Of a DNA stretch of 59,748 nt, positions 17,100 through 25,519 are shown piece by piece. The translations under genes and the position numbers were made by a program. Every line of letters starts with the position of its first letter. The stretch's first letter is position 1. The stretch spans positions 1 to 59,748 of the forward strand of contig DDLS01000004.1 of the NCBI GenBank assembly GCA_002340255.1, read 5' to 3'. The notes under the pieces were generated by a model, which was not told the DNA's origin, did no database searches, and worked only from the letters and a program-made list of their open reading frames with translations. This DNA is from Cyanobacteria bacterium UBA2566. Its GTDB lineage: Bacteria; Cyanobacteriota; Cyanobacteriia; Cyanobacteriales; Desertifilaceae.

Positions 17100-17963
17100 C
17101 TACTGGGAATTCGATACACGACGAGTCGATTCGGGTTCTTGACTAATAGAGTTAGAGTCTGAGGAATTTTGGACAATTATACCGGTCAATTCACTAGAAT
17201 TATGGGAAGCTTTTGCCTGATATACTGCATCTTCCATTCCGGGTTCCCAATCTTGATAAAACCGCCCCATACATTGGATAATCGCTCCGGCTGCTTGATT
17301 GCATTCACTCGGTTCATCTTCGGCATTATTAGCTGTAGTGCAAAGACACTCTTCTAATTTGGCTAAGGTTTCACACCGTTCATATATGCCGTAAAGCAGG
17401 CCATCTAGGTTTTCGGCTTTCAGATTCACCCAATCCTGTTCTTCTAAACGGGATTTTTGACGTAAGGCTGAAAATAAGACAATTTTAGCCCTAAGAGGAT
17501 TGGTGTATCGCATCAGTTCTAACCGCAGATTGAAAGGGTCATAACCGGTGCGAATTTGAGTGTTGACAGGGGGGGCAACCACAGAGATAGAACTGGGTAG
17601 GGGTTGATTAGAGGCCAGGGTAATATGGGTTGGGGGGGCAGCATACACTTGGGTGGCTTCCTCAGTATCAGGATAGACTTTGCTTAAAATAAGGAGGATG
17701 CTGTGGGCGATCGCCTGATATTCTTGTCGTTTGTTGAGGGTATTGGCAATCCGCTCGAGCGCTTCTCTGAGATCTTCTAAGGTGGTATATTTCTTAATGA
17801 CTGATTCGAGTAGATCGGGTAAAGCTATGGCTCGTAAGCGTTTGGCATCGTTTTCCCAGATATCTTGCCAGGCACACACTAACATTTTCTTCATCCGAAG
17901 CGCTTCGGGATGACGTTCAATTTCGTTGGTGATTTGTGGTAGAGCGGAGGGTATGGAAAGCAT
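17100..17963 (-). CDS. Hypothetical cyanobacterial protein
   Basis: I recognise no family. From ATG 17963 the protein has 287 residues. The first 110 are helical (IERHPEALRMKKMLVCAWQDIWENDAKRLRAIALPDLLESVI, then a Leu/Glu-rich helix). A Pro/Thr-rich linker follows, and then a second helical domain (about 155-250) with DPFNLRLELMRYTNPLRAKIVLFSALRQ and four Cys residues. The tail is Ser/Asn-rich and disordered. There are no signal or membrane segments, so it should be cytoplasmic. The frame opens at 18017, but the extra 18 residues look like filler. Confidence 0.6.
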   Translation of the reverse strand: MLSIPSALPQITNEIERHPEALRMKKMLVCAWQDIWENDAKRLRAIALPDLLESVIKKYTTLEDLREALERIANTLNKRQEYQAIAHSILLILSKVYPDTEEATQVYAAPPTHITLASNQPLPSSISVVAPPVNTQIRTGYDPFNLRLELMRYTNPLRAKIVLFSALRQKSRLEEQDWVNLKAENLDGLLYGIYERCETLAKLEECLCTTANNAEDEPSECNQAAGAIIQCMGRFYQDWEPGMEDAVYQAKASHNSSELTGIIVQNSSDSNSISQEPESTRRVSNSQ

Positions 17964-18114
17964 GATTAGCAGAGGTCGTGTTCTTTGGGCTTGGGAAAGT
18001 GATTGCGGGTAGAGCAAATCCCGTGATTCCCCAGAAAGGGGTTGGCTTTTATTTTAATACCATAGGGCTATAAAATAGAGGGCAAATTAAGCGGATGAGA
18101 GATGGGGCGCTTAT

Positions 18115-19035
18115 ATGGTATTTCCGATTATTTATGCTGAGGAATTTCTGCTCCATGATACGGGACGGCATCCGGAGAGAGCGGAGCGTCTTCAGGCGAT
18201 CGCCAATCTTCTCCAATCTAGTCTATGGGCTGCATCTCTCGATTGGCAAGCACCGACTCCAGTAGAAGTGCGTCCAGTCTTACCCTGGATAGAACAAGTG
18301 CATACGGCTGAACATATCCAACGAGTACGAGAAATTGCCGAAGGAGGCGGTGGGTTACTCGATGGCGATACCCCGGTTTCTGCCCAGAGCTATGACATAG
18401 CGCTCTTGGCAGTCAATGGCTGGATCGATGGTGTAGAGAAGGTTTTGGCAACAGGAACTCCAGCGTTTGTATTGGCGCGTCCTCCAGGACATCATGCGGA
18501 AGCACAGCGGGGAATGGGGTTTTGTTTATTCTCTAATGCGGCGATCGCCGCTCACTATGCTTTAGCTCAACCGGGAGTGGAGCGAGTCGCTATTCTAGAC
18601 TGGGATGTCCATCATGGCAATGGTACTCAGGCGATCGTCCAAACTCATCCCCAAATTGCCTATTGTTCTCTCCATCAGTTTCCCTTTTATCCTGGAACGG
18701 GTAGAGCAACAGAGCGCGGAGAGTATAACAATGTTTTAAATATTCCTTTACCCTCCGGATCGGGAATGGCAGAGTATTTGCCAGCCTTTGAAAGCCAAGC
18801 AATCCCATTTTTACAGCAGTTTAACCCAGATTTGTTAATTGTCAGTGCTGGTTATGATGCCACAAGAGATGATCCATTAGCAGGGATGAATTTAGTTCCG
18901 GATGATTATGGTACATTTACCGCAGCTTGTTTACAACTTACCTCGAAAATCCTGTTTGGCTTGGAAGGAGGTTATCACTTATCGAATTTGTCCGAGTCAG
19001 TAATGGCAACGATCGCTGCTTGCCTTAACGTTTGA
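18115..19035 (+). CDS. Histone-deacetylase family protein (acetoin utilisation/acetylpolyamine deacetylase type)
   Basis: This 306-residue zinc hydrolase of the HDAC/AcuC/AphA superfamily shows all the active-site elements: HDTGRHPERAERL at the start, ARPPGHHAEAQRGMGFCLFSN (tandem His charge relay), ILDWDVHHGNGTQ (Asp and His zinc ligands), FPFYPGTG, SAGYDATRDDPLAG (third zinc Asp) and the closing LEGGYHL. In bacteria these enzymes deacetylate proteins, polyamines or small molecules; the substrate here cannot be read. It is the last intact gene before the decayed island that follows. Confidence 0.9.
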   Translation: MVFPIIYAEEFLLHDTGRHPERAERLQAIANLLQSSLWAASLDWQAPTPVEVRPVLPWIEQVHTAEHIQRVREIAEGGGGLLDGDTPVSAQSYDIALLAVNGWIDGVEKVLATGTPAFVLARPPGHHAEAQRGMGFCLFSNAAIAAHYALAQPGVERVAILDWDVHHGNGTQAIVQTHPQIAYCSLHQFPFYPGTGRATERGEYNNVLNIPLPSGSGMAEYLPAFESQAIPFLQQFNPDLLIVSAGYDATRDDPLAGMNLVPDDYGTFTAACLQLTSKILFGLEGGYHLSNLSESVMATIAACLNV

Positions 19036-19361
19036 TCTCACAACCCTTGTACTACCGATACTAGAAGATGTCAGATGGCGGATTGACCTCCACTATAGAG
19101 CAAGAGGAAGATATTAGATTGTATCTTGTAGCAACTCAAGAATGGTTGTAATTGGTGTGATGTGCCTCAAGGGGTAATGGTCATGTGATTGGTTTAACGA
19201 ATTGCCCGTCCTATGATTCACCCGAATTACCCTAACTTGATTGAATTGTTGGGAATCAAAGATGCCAATGTCCCGATGCCTGAATGTAATCCTAAAGCTA
19301 GTAGCAAGCCCGACGCTATTAAAGATGTATACCATAACAGGATGAGACCCAAACTAAAAAG
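19036..19361. other. Intergenic region after the HDAC gene
   Basis: There are no convincing genes here. Short frames exist on both strands (for example 19213-19524 plus, 19114-19335 minus), but none has a ribosome site or recognisable protein character. The stretch borders the decayed island, so it may hold unreadable gene debris. Confidence 0.4.
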
Positions 19362-19967
19362 TTACGCTGGGTCTTTGACTTCAGTAATGTTAACCTCAGC
19401 GACAGAAATGACACTATCAGGGTTTTTCGTTACCTGCGCCTTGCGAATGGTGTTGCGGCTAATCTCTACTATGCCCAACACGCCGCAAAGGTTGGAGGGC
19501 TGGACATCCTTGTTCTTCTGGTAGAGGTCGATAATCTATTTCTCGACCTCTGTGGGCGACCGCTTGTCCCAAGCATTTGTCTCAAAGTTTTTTACTTTGT
19601 ACTCCTTCTTGTTAAAGGCTAGGGCGTAAAGGTCATGGTCTTCATACCTACTGGCTAGCTCCGTGGGGCGAGAGTTAGTGATTAAAACTAGGTACGTTTC
19701 ATCCTCAATCCAGGTTACAAATTCAGCTTTATCAGGATTGAAAATGAGAGAACAAGAGTCTTTAGTATTTGAACGAAACAATCGAACGGGGAACTGGCGG
19801 CGAATTTGCCAGCCCTTTTCAGCAGGGAACTCTTGCTTAAGCAGGAGGTAGATTTGGGCTTCAAACCGGCTGTGAAAGTGAATCCAGCCGTCAAACAGCA
19901 AAGGAGAATCAGTCGCAATAATCTCCCCGGCTTCGGTCACGTAACAGGCTGTGCTTTTATATCTCAT
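19362..19967 (-). pseudogene. Nuclease-like + HTH protein interrupted by an amber codon
   Basis: The first 143 codons (19967 to 19536) give a protein with FHSRFEAQIYLLLKQEF, IRRQFPVRLF, NPDKAEFVTWIEDETYLVLIT and a Lys-rich end. The spacing of Glu, Asp, Glu and following residues is suggestive of a degenerate PD-(D/E)XK nuclease fold. After TAG at 19536-19538 the same frame stays open for another 57 codons (IIDLYQKNKDVQPSNLC...SRNTIRKAQVTK), which look like a helix-turn-helix, and ends at TAA 19362. So the original gene was probably about 200 codons. It may be a phage or mobile-element gene. I cannot name the family. Confidence 0.45.
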
Positions 19968-20142
19968 GCAGTCCTCCCCTCTTAATAAAGATAAGCATCA
20001 AGAAACGCCGAGAGTGACTCTTTATGCTTGGCATGGGATGCCTCTAGGAGTCCGTTCTTAGAGAGAAACCGTCTGTAGTGGTGATAGTCGTGATACAAAA
20101 AAAACAGCCCAAGGAGTGGCTGCCCCTCAGCCTTTCGAGAAC

Positions 20143-20165
20143 AATACAGCGCTTCGCGCTGTATT
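20143..20165. repeat. Solo hairpin identical in type to the IS630 ends
   Basis: AATACAGCGC, a TTC loop, then GCGCTGTATT make a perfect 10-bp stem, followed on the plus strand by a run of eight T. The same sequence, with TAC in the loop, forms the right end of the IS630 element at 3.26 kb. It could be a leftover element end, a small non-autonomous derivative, or a terminator-like hairpin. Confidence 0.55.
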
Positions 20166-20223
20166 ATTTTTTTTGACGGGCTAGGCGCACAACCTAGTCC
20201 GTTCTTTTTACTCAAGTGGGGTG

Positions 20224-20487
20224 TTAGGTTGTTTCGCTGGATTTCTCTTCTTTTCTTCGTAAAGCCTTGACTATGCAAGCTCCACTGTACTTTAGTCCCC
20301 CTGGATGGTCACTCCAAGCTCTTGGGACGGAATTTGGGGATTCCATTTCCTCCTCTATCCCCAACTCTACTTCGTTGATAGCCTCAGCTAAGGACTCCCC
20401 ATTAAAGGTTCCACCCTCATTTCTGTAGGCACATCGGTTGAGCAATATCTCGCTCTCATCAATTGGGTTCCCCTTTGATTCTATCAA
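20224..20487 (-). CDS. Small hypothetical protein, uncertain
   Basis: This is an 87-codon frame from TTG 20487. It is acidic and hydrophilic (SLAEAINEVELGIEEEMESP, then SDHPGGLKYSGACIVKALRRKEEK). The start overlaps a TTGA at the end of another short frame containing a repeated DVKA unit (minus strand, 20580-20487), which hints at coupled small genes from a mobile element. I recognise no family, and it may be non-functional debris. It is kept because it lies on the same strand as its neighbours in the decayed island. Confidence 0.3.
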   Translation of the reverse strand: MIESKGNPIDESEILLNRCAYRNEGGTFNGESLAEAINEVELGIEEEMESPNSVPRAWSDHPGGLKYSGACIVKALRRKEEKSSETT

Positions 20488-20571
20488 AGGGGGAGGTTTC
20501 GGAAAGTGCTTTCACTCCCTTGTCCTGACTGGGTTTCAGCTTTCACATTAGCCTTCACATCAGCCTTCACA

Positions 20572-20832
20572 TCAGTCAAATGGGCTTTGCCAAAGGGGGT
20601 AGTCGGTGGTGTCTGACGAATCAAACACCCCGCAGTAGGTTGCCATCACTTGCCCCCGGTTATTGCGCAAGCATCTTTCGGGGTCAACCCTACGCCACCA
20701 GTATCCCTTGCTGTCCTGGGCAAATCGCCCTGGATAAATGCTTCTGATTGCCTTTTCCGTAAAATGTCTAGTTTCCCTCAGTTGCTTCTTGCTTAGATAT
20801 CTCCCTAGATAGGGGTGAGATGCCTGTGGCAT
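20572..20832 (-). pseudogene. Hypothetical mobile-element gene, 5'-truncated
   Basis: The readable protein ends SSDTTDYPLWQSPFD and contains HPYLGRYLSKKQLRETRHFTEKAIRSIYPGRFA. An ATG lies at 20832, but the same frame is open upstream to about 20960 without a start codon and reads naturally (GQSHGFYWKLNDIPIYDKSLWSSEDKKHLLRE). The true N-terminus therefore seems to be missing, cut near 20.93-20.97 kb where an unrelated plus-strand gene fragment begins. The family is unknown. Just after the stop is a 12-bp tandem repeat (GATGTGAAGGCT type, about 20540-20580). Confidence 0.4.
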
Positions 20833-21147
20833 CTCACGAAGGAGATGCTTCTTGTCCTCACTAGACCAGAGGCTTTTATCGTAGATGGGGATATCGTTGA
20901 GCTTCCAGTAAAAGCCATGGCTCTGTCCCCAGTCCGTGCTGCCGTATTGGCCTCTAAGCAGCTTTTGATTGAGAGCTTCTCTGGCGATCGGGCAACGATT
21001 GAAGTGATTGTAACAGAAGAACTTAGGTTATATGTCAATGGTAAACCAGATAGGAGTCAAAGTGGACGTTCTACTCGTCGAGTTCGATATTCTTTGAAGC
21101 GGGTTAACAATACATGGAAAATAGAAGATTACCAGAAAGTTAATTGA
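20815..21147 (+). pseudogene. IMS-domain (DUF4101/ARC6-like) protein, C-terminal fragment
   Basis: The last 65 or so codons read AVLASKQLLIESFSGDRATIEVIVTEE, RLYVNGKPDRSQ and RRVRYSLKRVNNTWKIEDYQ. This is the closing part of an IMS domain as found at the C-terminus of ARC6/Ftn2-like proteins and of some cyanobacterial kinases and proteases. The conserved N-terminal half of the domain is absent, and the upstream part of the frame overlaps a minus-strand gene that reads better. It is therefore a headless fragment left by recombination. The junction lies roughly at 20.93-20.97 kb. Confidence 0.55.
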
Positions 21148-21206
21148 AAATTTAGATAGCGTATTCAAGGATTGTTAATAGACATAAATTTGTCTATATA
21201 TTTGTC

Positions 21207-21368
21207 ATGATTCAATTATCTAACATAAAATTTGCAGTAACTGTGACATCAGTTGCTTTTTTAATTGTCAGCAATGGTCTAGCACTTCCATACATAATAA
21301 ATAGAGATTTATTTATCGAGTTATCCAAGGTGAATTTTAATATTAATAAGGTTATAGACTTTGGTTAA
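21207..21368 (+). CDS. Small exported or membrane peptide, uncertain
   Basis: This 53-codon frame from ATG 21207 has a signal-like hydrophobic stretch (FAVTVTSVAFLIVSNGLALP) and a short polar tail. It may be the remaining N-terminus of the serine hydrolase whose C-terminal part starts at 21373 in another frame, or unrelated debris. I see no convincing ribosome site. Confidence 0.25.
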   Translation: MIQLSNIKFAVTVTSVAFLIVSNGLALPYIINRDLFIELSKVNFNINKVIDFG

Positions 21369-21372
21369 ATAA

Positions 21373-21918
21373 ACGAGAATCTCTGAATCTTTTTTTGAAC
21401 AAGCTGGTTATCAAGATATTAATATTAGTCAGAAAAATTTTCCTATACCTTATCTGAGTCTAGATATCCCTCAAGGTCGCGAACTGCAAATGAGAGGAAA
21501 CTTAGATCATCCAATTCGCAACAAAATGACCACAGACCAAGCTGCTCGATTAATGTATGAAATTTTTACAGGACAAGCCGTTTCACCACAATATAGTCAA
21601 AAAATGCAGCAGCTACTCACAAGAGATTTACGCCCAGAAATTTGGATGCAAGAACAATACAATTCTATAGAAGGATTTTTAGGGGAATTTTTACCGATTG
21701 CCGAGGTTCATTTTGCTTCCAAGGTTGGCTGGACTTCTCGTTCACGCCAAGATGTAGCATTTATTAGTACAAAAGATGGCAAAACTAAATACATTGTAGT
21801 CATTTTTGCCAATGATCCAGCCTATGCAGAAGATTGGGAAATCTTTCCAGAAATATCGCTTTTCTTGTTTAATCGTATGGTAGAAAGAAAGGCCAATACA
21901 GACAAACCTGGTTTGTAG
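21373..21918 (+). pseudogene. Serine hydrolase (class A beta-lactamase-like), C-terminal fragment
   Basis: The frame opens at 21373 without a start codon. It reads ESFFEQAGYQDINISQKNFPIPYLSL, then NPIRNKMTTDQAARLMYEI-like sequence, RDLRPEIWMQEQYNSIEGFLGE, and SKVGWTSRSRQDVAFISTKDGKTKYIVVIF. This matches the end of cyanobacterial PenP-type serine hydrolases; the late KxGWT is the usual KTG-like box. The SxxK nucleophile region is missing, so the product cannot be catalytic. An internal ATG at 21490 would give only a 142-residue tail. Confidence 0.65.
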
Positions 21919-21955
21919 TTTCTGGTATGCGCTCAGTCTATGTCTAAACTCAGAT

Positions 21956-22318
21956 TTATTCAGAACCATAAAAATAATCTAAAATAGATTGAAGTTGCTC
22001 CACTGTAATGTCTTCTTGTTCTGACTTGCTATAGATCGTTAACAATAAAATACTCCTTTCTGACTCCAGTAAATAGATAATCCGATATCCAGCGCTTTTG
22101 CCTTTTTGAATATCACTATTTTTAACCCTAACCTTGTAAACATAAAGATGGGAGCCAAAACCCGCCAGGCGATCGCCTAATACATTGCCATTTTGTAATT
22201 CTGCGATCGCTGACTGAATATCTGAACGAATATTTCGGTATTTCTTAGCTAATTTTTTTAGATTCTTCCGATATTCAGGAGTTAAATCAATATTCATCCG
22301 GTCTGAATTATTCGGCAT
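21956..22318 (-). CDS. RelE/ParE-superfamily toxin
   Basis: This toxin of about 120 residues has the RelE/ParE fold: PEYRKNLKKLAKKYRNIRSDIQSAIAELQNG, a Gly-rich turn (RLAGFGSHLYVYKVRVKNSD), KGKSAGYRIIYLLESERSILLLTIYSKSEQED, and a final helix. The KSAGYRIIYLL and LLLTIYSKSEQEDI segments carry the usual basic and acidic residues of mRNA interferases. The start overlaps the end of the antitoxin gene by 11 nt (ATG 22318, preceded by a TTG at 22321), a typical coupled arrangement. Confidence 0.85.
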   Translation of the reverse strand: MPNNSDRMNIDLTPEYRKNLKKLAKKYRNIRSDIQSAIAELQNGNVLGDRLAGFGSHLYVYKVRVKNSDIQKGKSAGYRIIYLLESERSILLLTIYSKSEQEDITVEQLQSILDYFYGSE

Positions 22319-22553
22319 CAATTTCCTCCCACATCTTTTCTAGAGGAATTCTTTTACCTTCTTTGGCTTCTTGTAAGGCCCGTCTCAAACTCGCCTTAAT
22401 TTCTTCTATAGGAGTATCATCGGGATCGACTTCATCCTCATCGGACACCAGAAGAATGACTTTAACTCGACTGTCCGATCGGATCTCTAAGGGTTCATCT
22501 AATAAAAGTTGACCATTTTGATCGACTTTTGCCATCATTTCAAACGCTTGCAT
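22308..22553 (-). CDS. Antitoxin of the RelE/ParE pair
   Basis: This 81-residue protein has a short N-terminal beta element (MMAKVDQNGQLLLDEPLEI, as in AbrB-like or YefM-like cyanobacterial antitoxins), a VKVILLVSDEDE strand, and a helical acidic C-terminus (IEEIKASLRRALQEAKEGKRIPLEKMWEEI) that would wrap the toxin. It lies directly upstream of and overlaps the toxin gene. Assignment rests mainly on this context. Confidence 0.8.
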   Translation of the reverse strand: MQAFEMMAKVDQNGQLLLDEPLEIRSDSRVKVILLVSDEDEVDPDDTPIEEIKASLRRALQEAKEGKRIPLEKMWEEIDAE

Positions 22554-22672
22554 GGCTTGACCTCAATTTGCTGTTCAATATAGTTTAGCAAAATCATATA
22601 GCTTCGTGCTAGTAATGGGCAAGAGTTAGTATAATGATTGTATCTACAGTATTCCTGCTCAAATCTAGTGAT

Positions 22673-22894
22673 ATGACTCAATCCATACGCCAAGATATTA
22701 TTACCTTAGTCAACCAATTGCCGGATGAACAATTATCGGAAGCTTTAGCGGTTTTGCGCTCTCTCAGTTCACAAGCAAAATATCCTAAACCGGATGAAGC
22801 CAGACCCTCTGGTGAGGCAGACTTTGAACAAGCTATGCAAATTTATCAGCAAGGTAGTCAAAAATATAAAAATGCATTATGGGAGTTCGCTTAG
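22673..22894 (+). CDS. Putative antitoxin partner of the Fic/Doc gene
   Basis: This 73-residue acidic, helical protein starts MTQSIRQDIITLVNQLPDEQLSEALAVLRSL, then has a Pro/Asp/Glu linker and a final helix. The start is chosen at 22673; the frame opens at 22634, but the extra residues are hydrophobic filler. Its stop codon overlaps the GTG start of the Fic/Doc gene (TAGTG at 22892-22896), which is why I read it as the antitoxin. With the toxin gene broken it may be an orphan. Confidence 0.6.
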   Translation: MTQSIRQDIITLVNQLPDEQLSEALAVLRSLSSQAKYPKPDEARPSGEADFEQAMQIYQQGSQKYKNALWEFA

Positions 22895-23283
22895 TGACTA
22901 AACCGCTATGGATTTCAGAGGAAGTTGTGCGAGCAATTCATGAGGATCAAATTAATCAGCATGGAGGAAGTTTAGGAGTTCGAGATAAAAATTTACTAGC
23001 AGCAAGTTTGGCTTGATCCCAACACTTATTTACTTATACTGAAGCAAGTTTATTTGAACTTGCAGCAGCTTATGGCTATGGGTTAGCCAAAAATTACCCG
23101 TTTATTGATGGAAATAAACGCACTTCATTTATGGTAATGTATGCTTTTCTAGGATTAAATGGGTATTTCCTGGAAGTTCGAGATCGCGAAGTGGTACAGA
23201 TGATGGAACACTTAGCTACATATGAAGAAAATCAAGAGTCTTTAGCGCAATGGTTAGAGAAAAATTCAATATCTACAGTATGA
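22894..23283 (+). pseudogene. Fic/Doc-family toxin, inactivated
   Basis: From GTG 22894 the frame reads a death-on-curing type protein: WISEEVVRAIHEDQINQHGGSLGVRDKNLL, then ELAAAYGYGLAKNYPFIDGNKRTSFMVMYAFLGLNG. An in-frame TGA at 23014-23016 (after AASLA, where relatives have Arg) cuts it near residue 40. In addition, the Fic motif, normally H-P-F-x-D-G-N-K-R, here begins with Tyr instead of the catalytic His. Two independent lesions indicate that it is dead. It ends 36 bp before ureC. Confidence 0.82.
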
Positions 23284-23319
23284 TAGGCTCTGTATGGGTA
23301 AGCTAGTCTGGAAACGATT

Positions 23320-25029
23320 ATGGGTTATCGGATGGATCGCCGTGCGTATGCACAAACCTACGGGCCCACAGTAGGCGATCGCCTGCGCTTGGCAGATACA
23401 GAGTTAATTATTGAAGTGGAACAGGATTACACCACTTACGGCGATGAGGTAAAATTTGGTGGCGGCAAAGTCATCCGGGATGGTATGGGCCAGTCTCCCA
23501 TTTCTAATGCTGATGGCGCGGTAGATATGGTGATTACCAATGCCCTCATTTTAGACTGGTGGGGAATTGTCAAAGCCGATATTGGTATCAAAGACGGCAA
23601 GATCGCCAAGATTGGGAAAGCCGGGAATCCCAATATTCAGAATAATGTGGATATTATTATTGGCCCCGGTACGGAGGCAGTGGCTGGAGAAGGGATGATT
23701 CTCACGGCTGGAGGCATTGATTCCCACATTCATTTTATCTGTCCCCAGCAAATCGAAACGGCGATCGCCTCCGGCATCACCACTATGATTGGCGGAGGAA
23801 CTGGCCCCGCAACGGGAACCAATGCCACCACCTGCACCCCCGGCCCCTGGAATATGTACCGCATGTTACAAGCGGCTGAAGCGTTCCCCATGAACTTGGG
23901 CTTTTTAGGTAAAGGCAATAGCTCCCAACCTGAAGCACTACGAGAACAGGTACAAGCAGGAGCCATGGGTTTGAAACTTCATGAAGATTGGGGCACTACT
24001 CCGGCGACCATTGATACCTGCTTATCCGTTGCCGATCAGTATGATGTGCAAGTCGCCATTCATACCGATACCCTGAATGAAGCAGGATTTGTTGAAACCA
24101 CCATCGAAGCCTTTAAAAATCGTGCCATCCATACCTACCACACCGAAGGTGCAGGGGGAGGACATGCACCCGATATTATCAGAGTTTGTGGTCTCGCCAA
24201 TGTTCTCCCCTCCTCCACCAACCCCACCCGACCCTATACTCTCAATACCCTAGAAGAGCATCTCGACATGCTCATGGTTTGCCATCACCTTGACCGCTCC
24301 ATTCCCGAAGATGTAGCCTTTGCCGAGTCCCGTATCCGTCGGGAAACGATCGCTGCCGAGGATATTCTGCACGATCTGGGCGCATTTAGCATGATCGCCT
24401 CCGACTCCCAAGCCATGGGCCGAGTCGGCGAGGTCATTATCCGCACCTGGCAAACCGGTCATAAAATGAAGGTACAGCGCGGCCCTTTACCGGAAGATAG
24501 CAGCCGTAATGATAATACCCGTGCCAAGCGCTACGTTGCCAAATATACGATTAATCCCGCCATTACCCATGGTATTGCCGAGCAAGTAGGGTCAGTGGAA
24601 GCCGGCAAATTAGCTGATTTATGTCTGTGGAAGGCGGCATTTTTCGGCGTGAAACCGGAAATTGTCATTAAGGGGGGCGAGATCGCCTATGCTCAAATGG
24701 GAGATGCGAACGCCAGTATCCCCACCCCCCAACCCGTACACATGCGTCCCATGTTTGCCAGCTTTGGGTCTGCGCTCTCGGCAACCTCATTAACCTTTGT
24801 CTCGAAAGCTGCCTTAGAGCGCGATATTGCCAGCCAACTCGGTTTGCAAAAACCCACCATAGCCGTTGCCAATACCCGTCAACTGACCAAACAGGATCTC
24901 AAACTCAATGATGCCCTACCTGAAATTGAAGTTGACCCCCAAACCTACGAAGTTCGTGCAGACGGCGAGTTGCTTACCTGCGAACCTGCCACCGTCTTAC
25001 CCATGGCCCAACGGTATTTCCTGTTTTAA
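23320..25029 (+). CDS. ureC: Urease alpha subunit
   Basis: UreC is the catalytic subunit of nickel urease, which splits urea to ammonia and carbamate. The 569-residue protein is full length. The nickel site is intact: His136 and His138 in DSHIHF, the carbamylated Lys219 in MGLKLHEDWG, His248 in IHTDTLNE, His274 in HTEGAGGGHAPD, and Asp362 in ASDSQAMGR. The flexible active-site flap has MVCHHLD (Cys321, His322, His323). No ureA, ureB or accessory gene flanks it, and a dead Fic/Doc gene is directly upstream. The other urease genes must be elsewhere. Confidence 0.97.
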   Translation: MGYRMDRRAYAQTYGPTVGDRLRLADTELIIEVEQDYTTYGDEVKFGGGKVIRDGMGQSPISNADGAVDMVITNALILDWWGIVKADIGIKDGKIAKIGKAGNPNIQNNVDIIIGPGTEAVAGEGMILTAGGIDSHIHFICPQQIETAIASGITTMIGGGTGPATGTNATTCTPGPWNMYRMLQAAEAFPMNLGFLGKGNSSQPEALREQVQAGAMGLKLHEDWGTTPATIDTCLSVADQYDVQVAIHTDTLNEAGFVETTIEAFKNRAIHTYHTEGAGGGHAPDIIRVCGLANVLPSSTNPTRPYTLNTLEEHLDMLMVCHHLDRSIPEDVAFAESRIRRETIAAEDILHDLGAFSMIASDSQAMGRVGEVIIRTWQTGHKMKVQRGPLPEDSSRNDNTRAKRYVAKYTINPAITHGIAEQVGSVEAGKLADLCLWKAAFFGVKPEIVIKGGEIAYAQMGDANASIPTPQPVHMRPMFASFGSALSATSLTFVSKAALERDIASQLGLQKPTIAVANTRQLTKQDLKLNDALPEIEVDPQTYEVRADGELLTCEPATVLPMAQRYFLF

Positions 25030-25225
25030 GTAGCGCTACGCCCTGGTAATTGGTAATCGGTAATCGGTAATTGATAAAGCATTATGAAACCATTCTTATT
25101 TTCTCGACCTTGCAAAAAATACCCCTCGGAAAAACTCCAGCCCACCTTACCTTCCACTATAATTGATTCAACGGACTTGATATGACTCATATTTTAGGAA
25201 GAAGAAAATTGACTCTTGAATTGAT

Positions 25226-25519
25226 ATGTCTCTAAAGGATTTATTACAAGAAAAACGAGAACAGATATTAGAACTTGCAGACAAGCATGGCGCGTTTAAT
25301 GTCCGGGTGTTTGGCTCGGTAGTACGAGGAGAAGAGACAGAAGGCAGTGATATTGATTTTTTGATTGATTATGACCCAACCAGGACTACAGCTTGGTTTC
25401 CGGGAGGATTGTTGATGGATTTACAGGATTTGTTAGGGCGGCGGGTTGATGTACTTACTGAAGATGGCATTAGTGCTTTGATTAAGGATCGGATTTTAGC
25501 GGAGGCACAACCTTTATGA
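25226..25519 (+). CDS. MNT-family nucleotidyltransferase antitoxin (MntA type), copy 1
   Basis: This 97-residue minimal nucleotidyltransferase has the complete GSx10DxD motif (VFGSVVRGEETEGSDIDFLIDYD) and the third acidic site in VDVLTED. MntA-type antitoxins neutralise HepT by transferring AMP to a tyrosine near the toxin's RX4HXY motif. The stop overlaps the HEPN toxin start in ATGA (25516-25519). It is the first of two tandem units, which share the leader TTGACTCTTGAATTGATATG immediately before each start. Confidence 0.92.
   Translation: MSLKDLLQEKREQILELADKHGAFNVRVFGSVVRGEETEGSDIDFLIDYDPTRTTAWFPGGLLMDLQDLLGRRVDVLTEDGISALIKDRILAEAQPL

Noticed and set aside
19213..19524. 103-codon plus-strand frame after the HDAC gene
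   Set aside because: It has no ribosome site or family resemblance, and its second half is antisense to the better-reading HTH extension of the minus-strand gene.
19982..20278. 98-codon minus-strand frame in the decayed island
   Set aside because: It reads straight through the IS-like hairpin and low-complexity sequence, has no ribosome site and no protein character.
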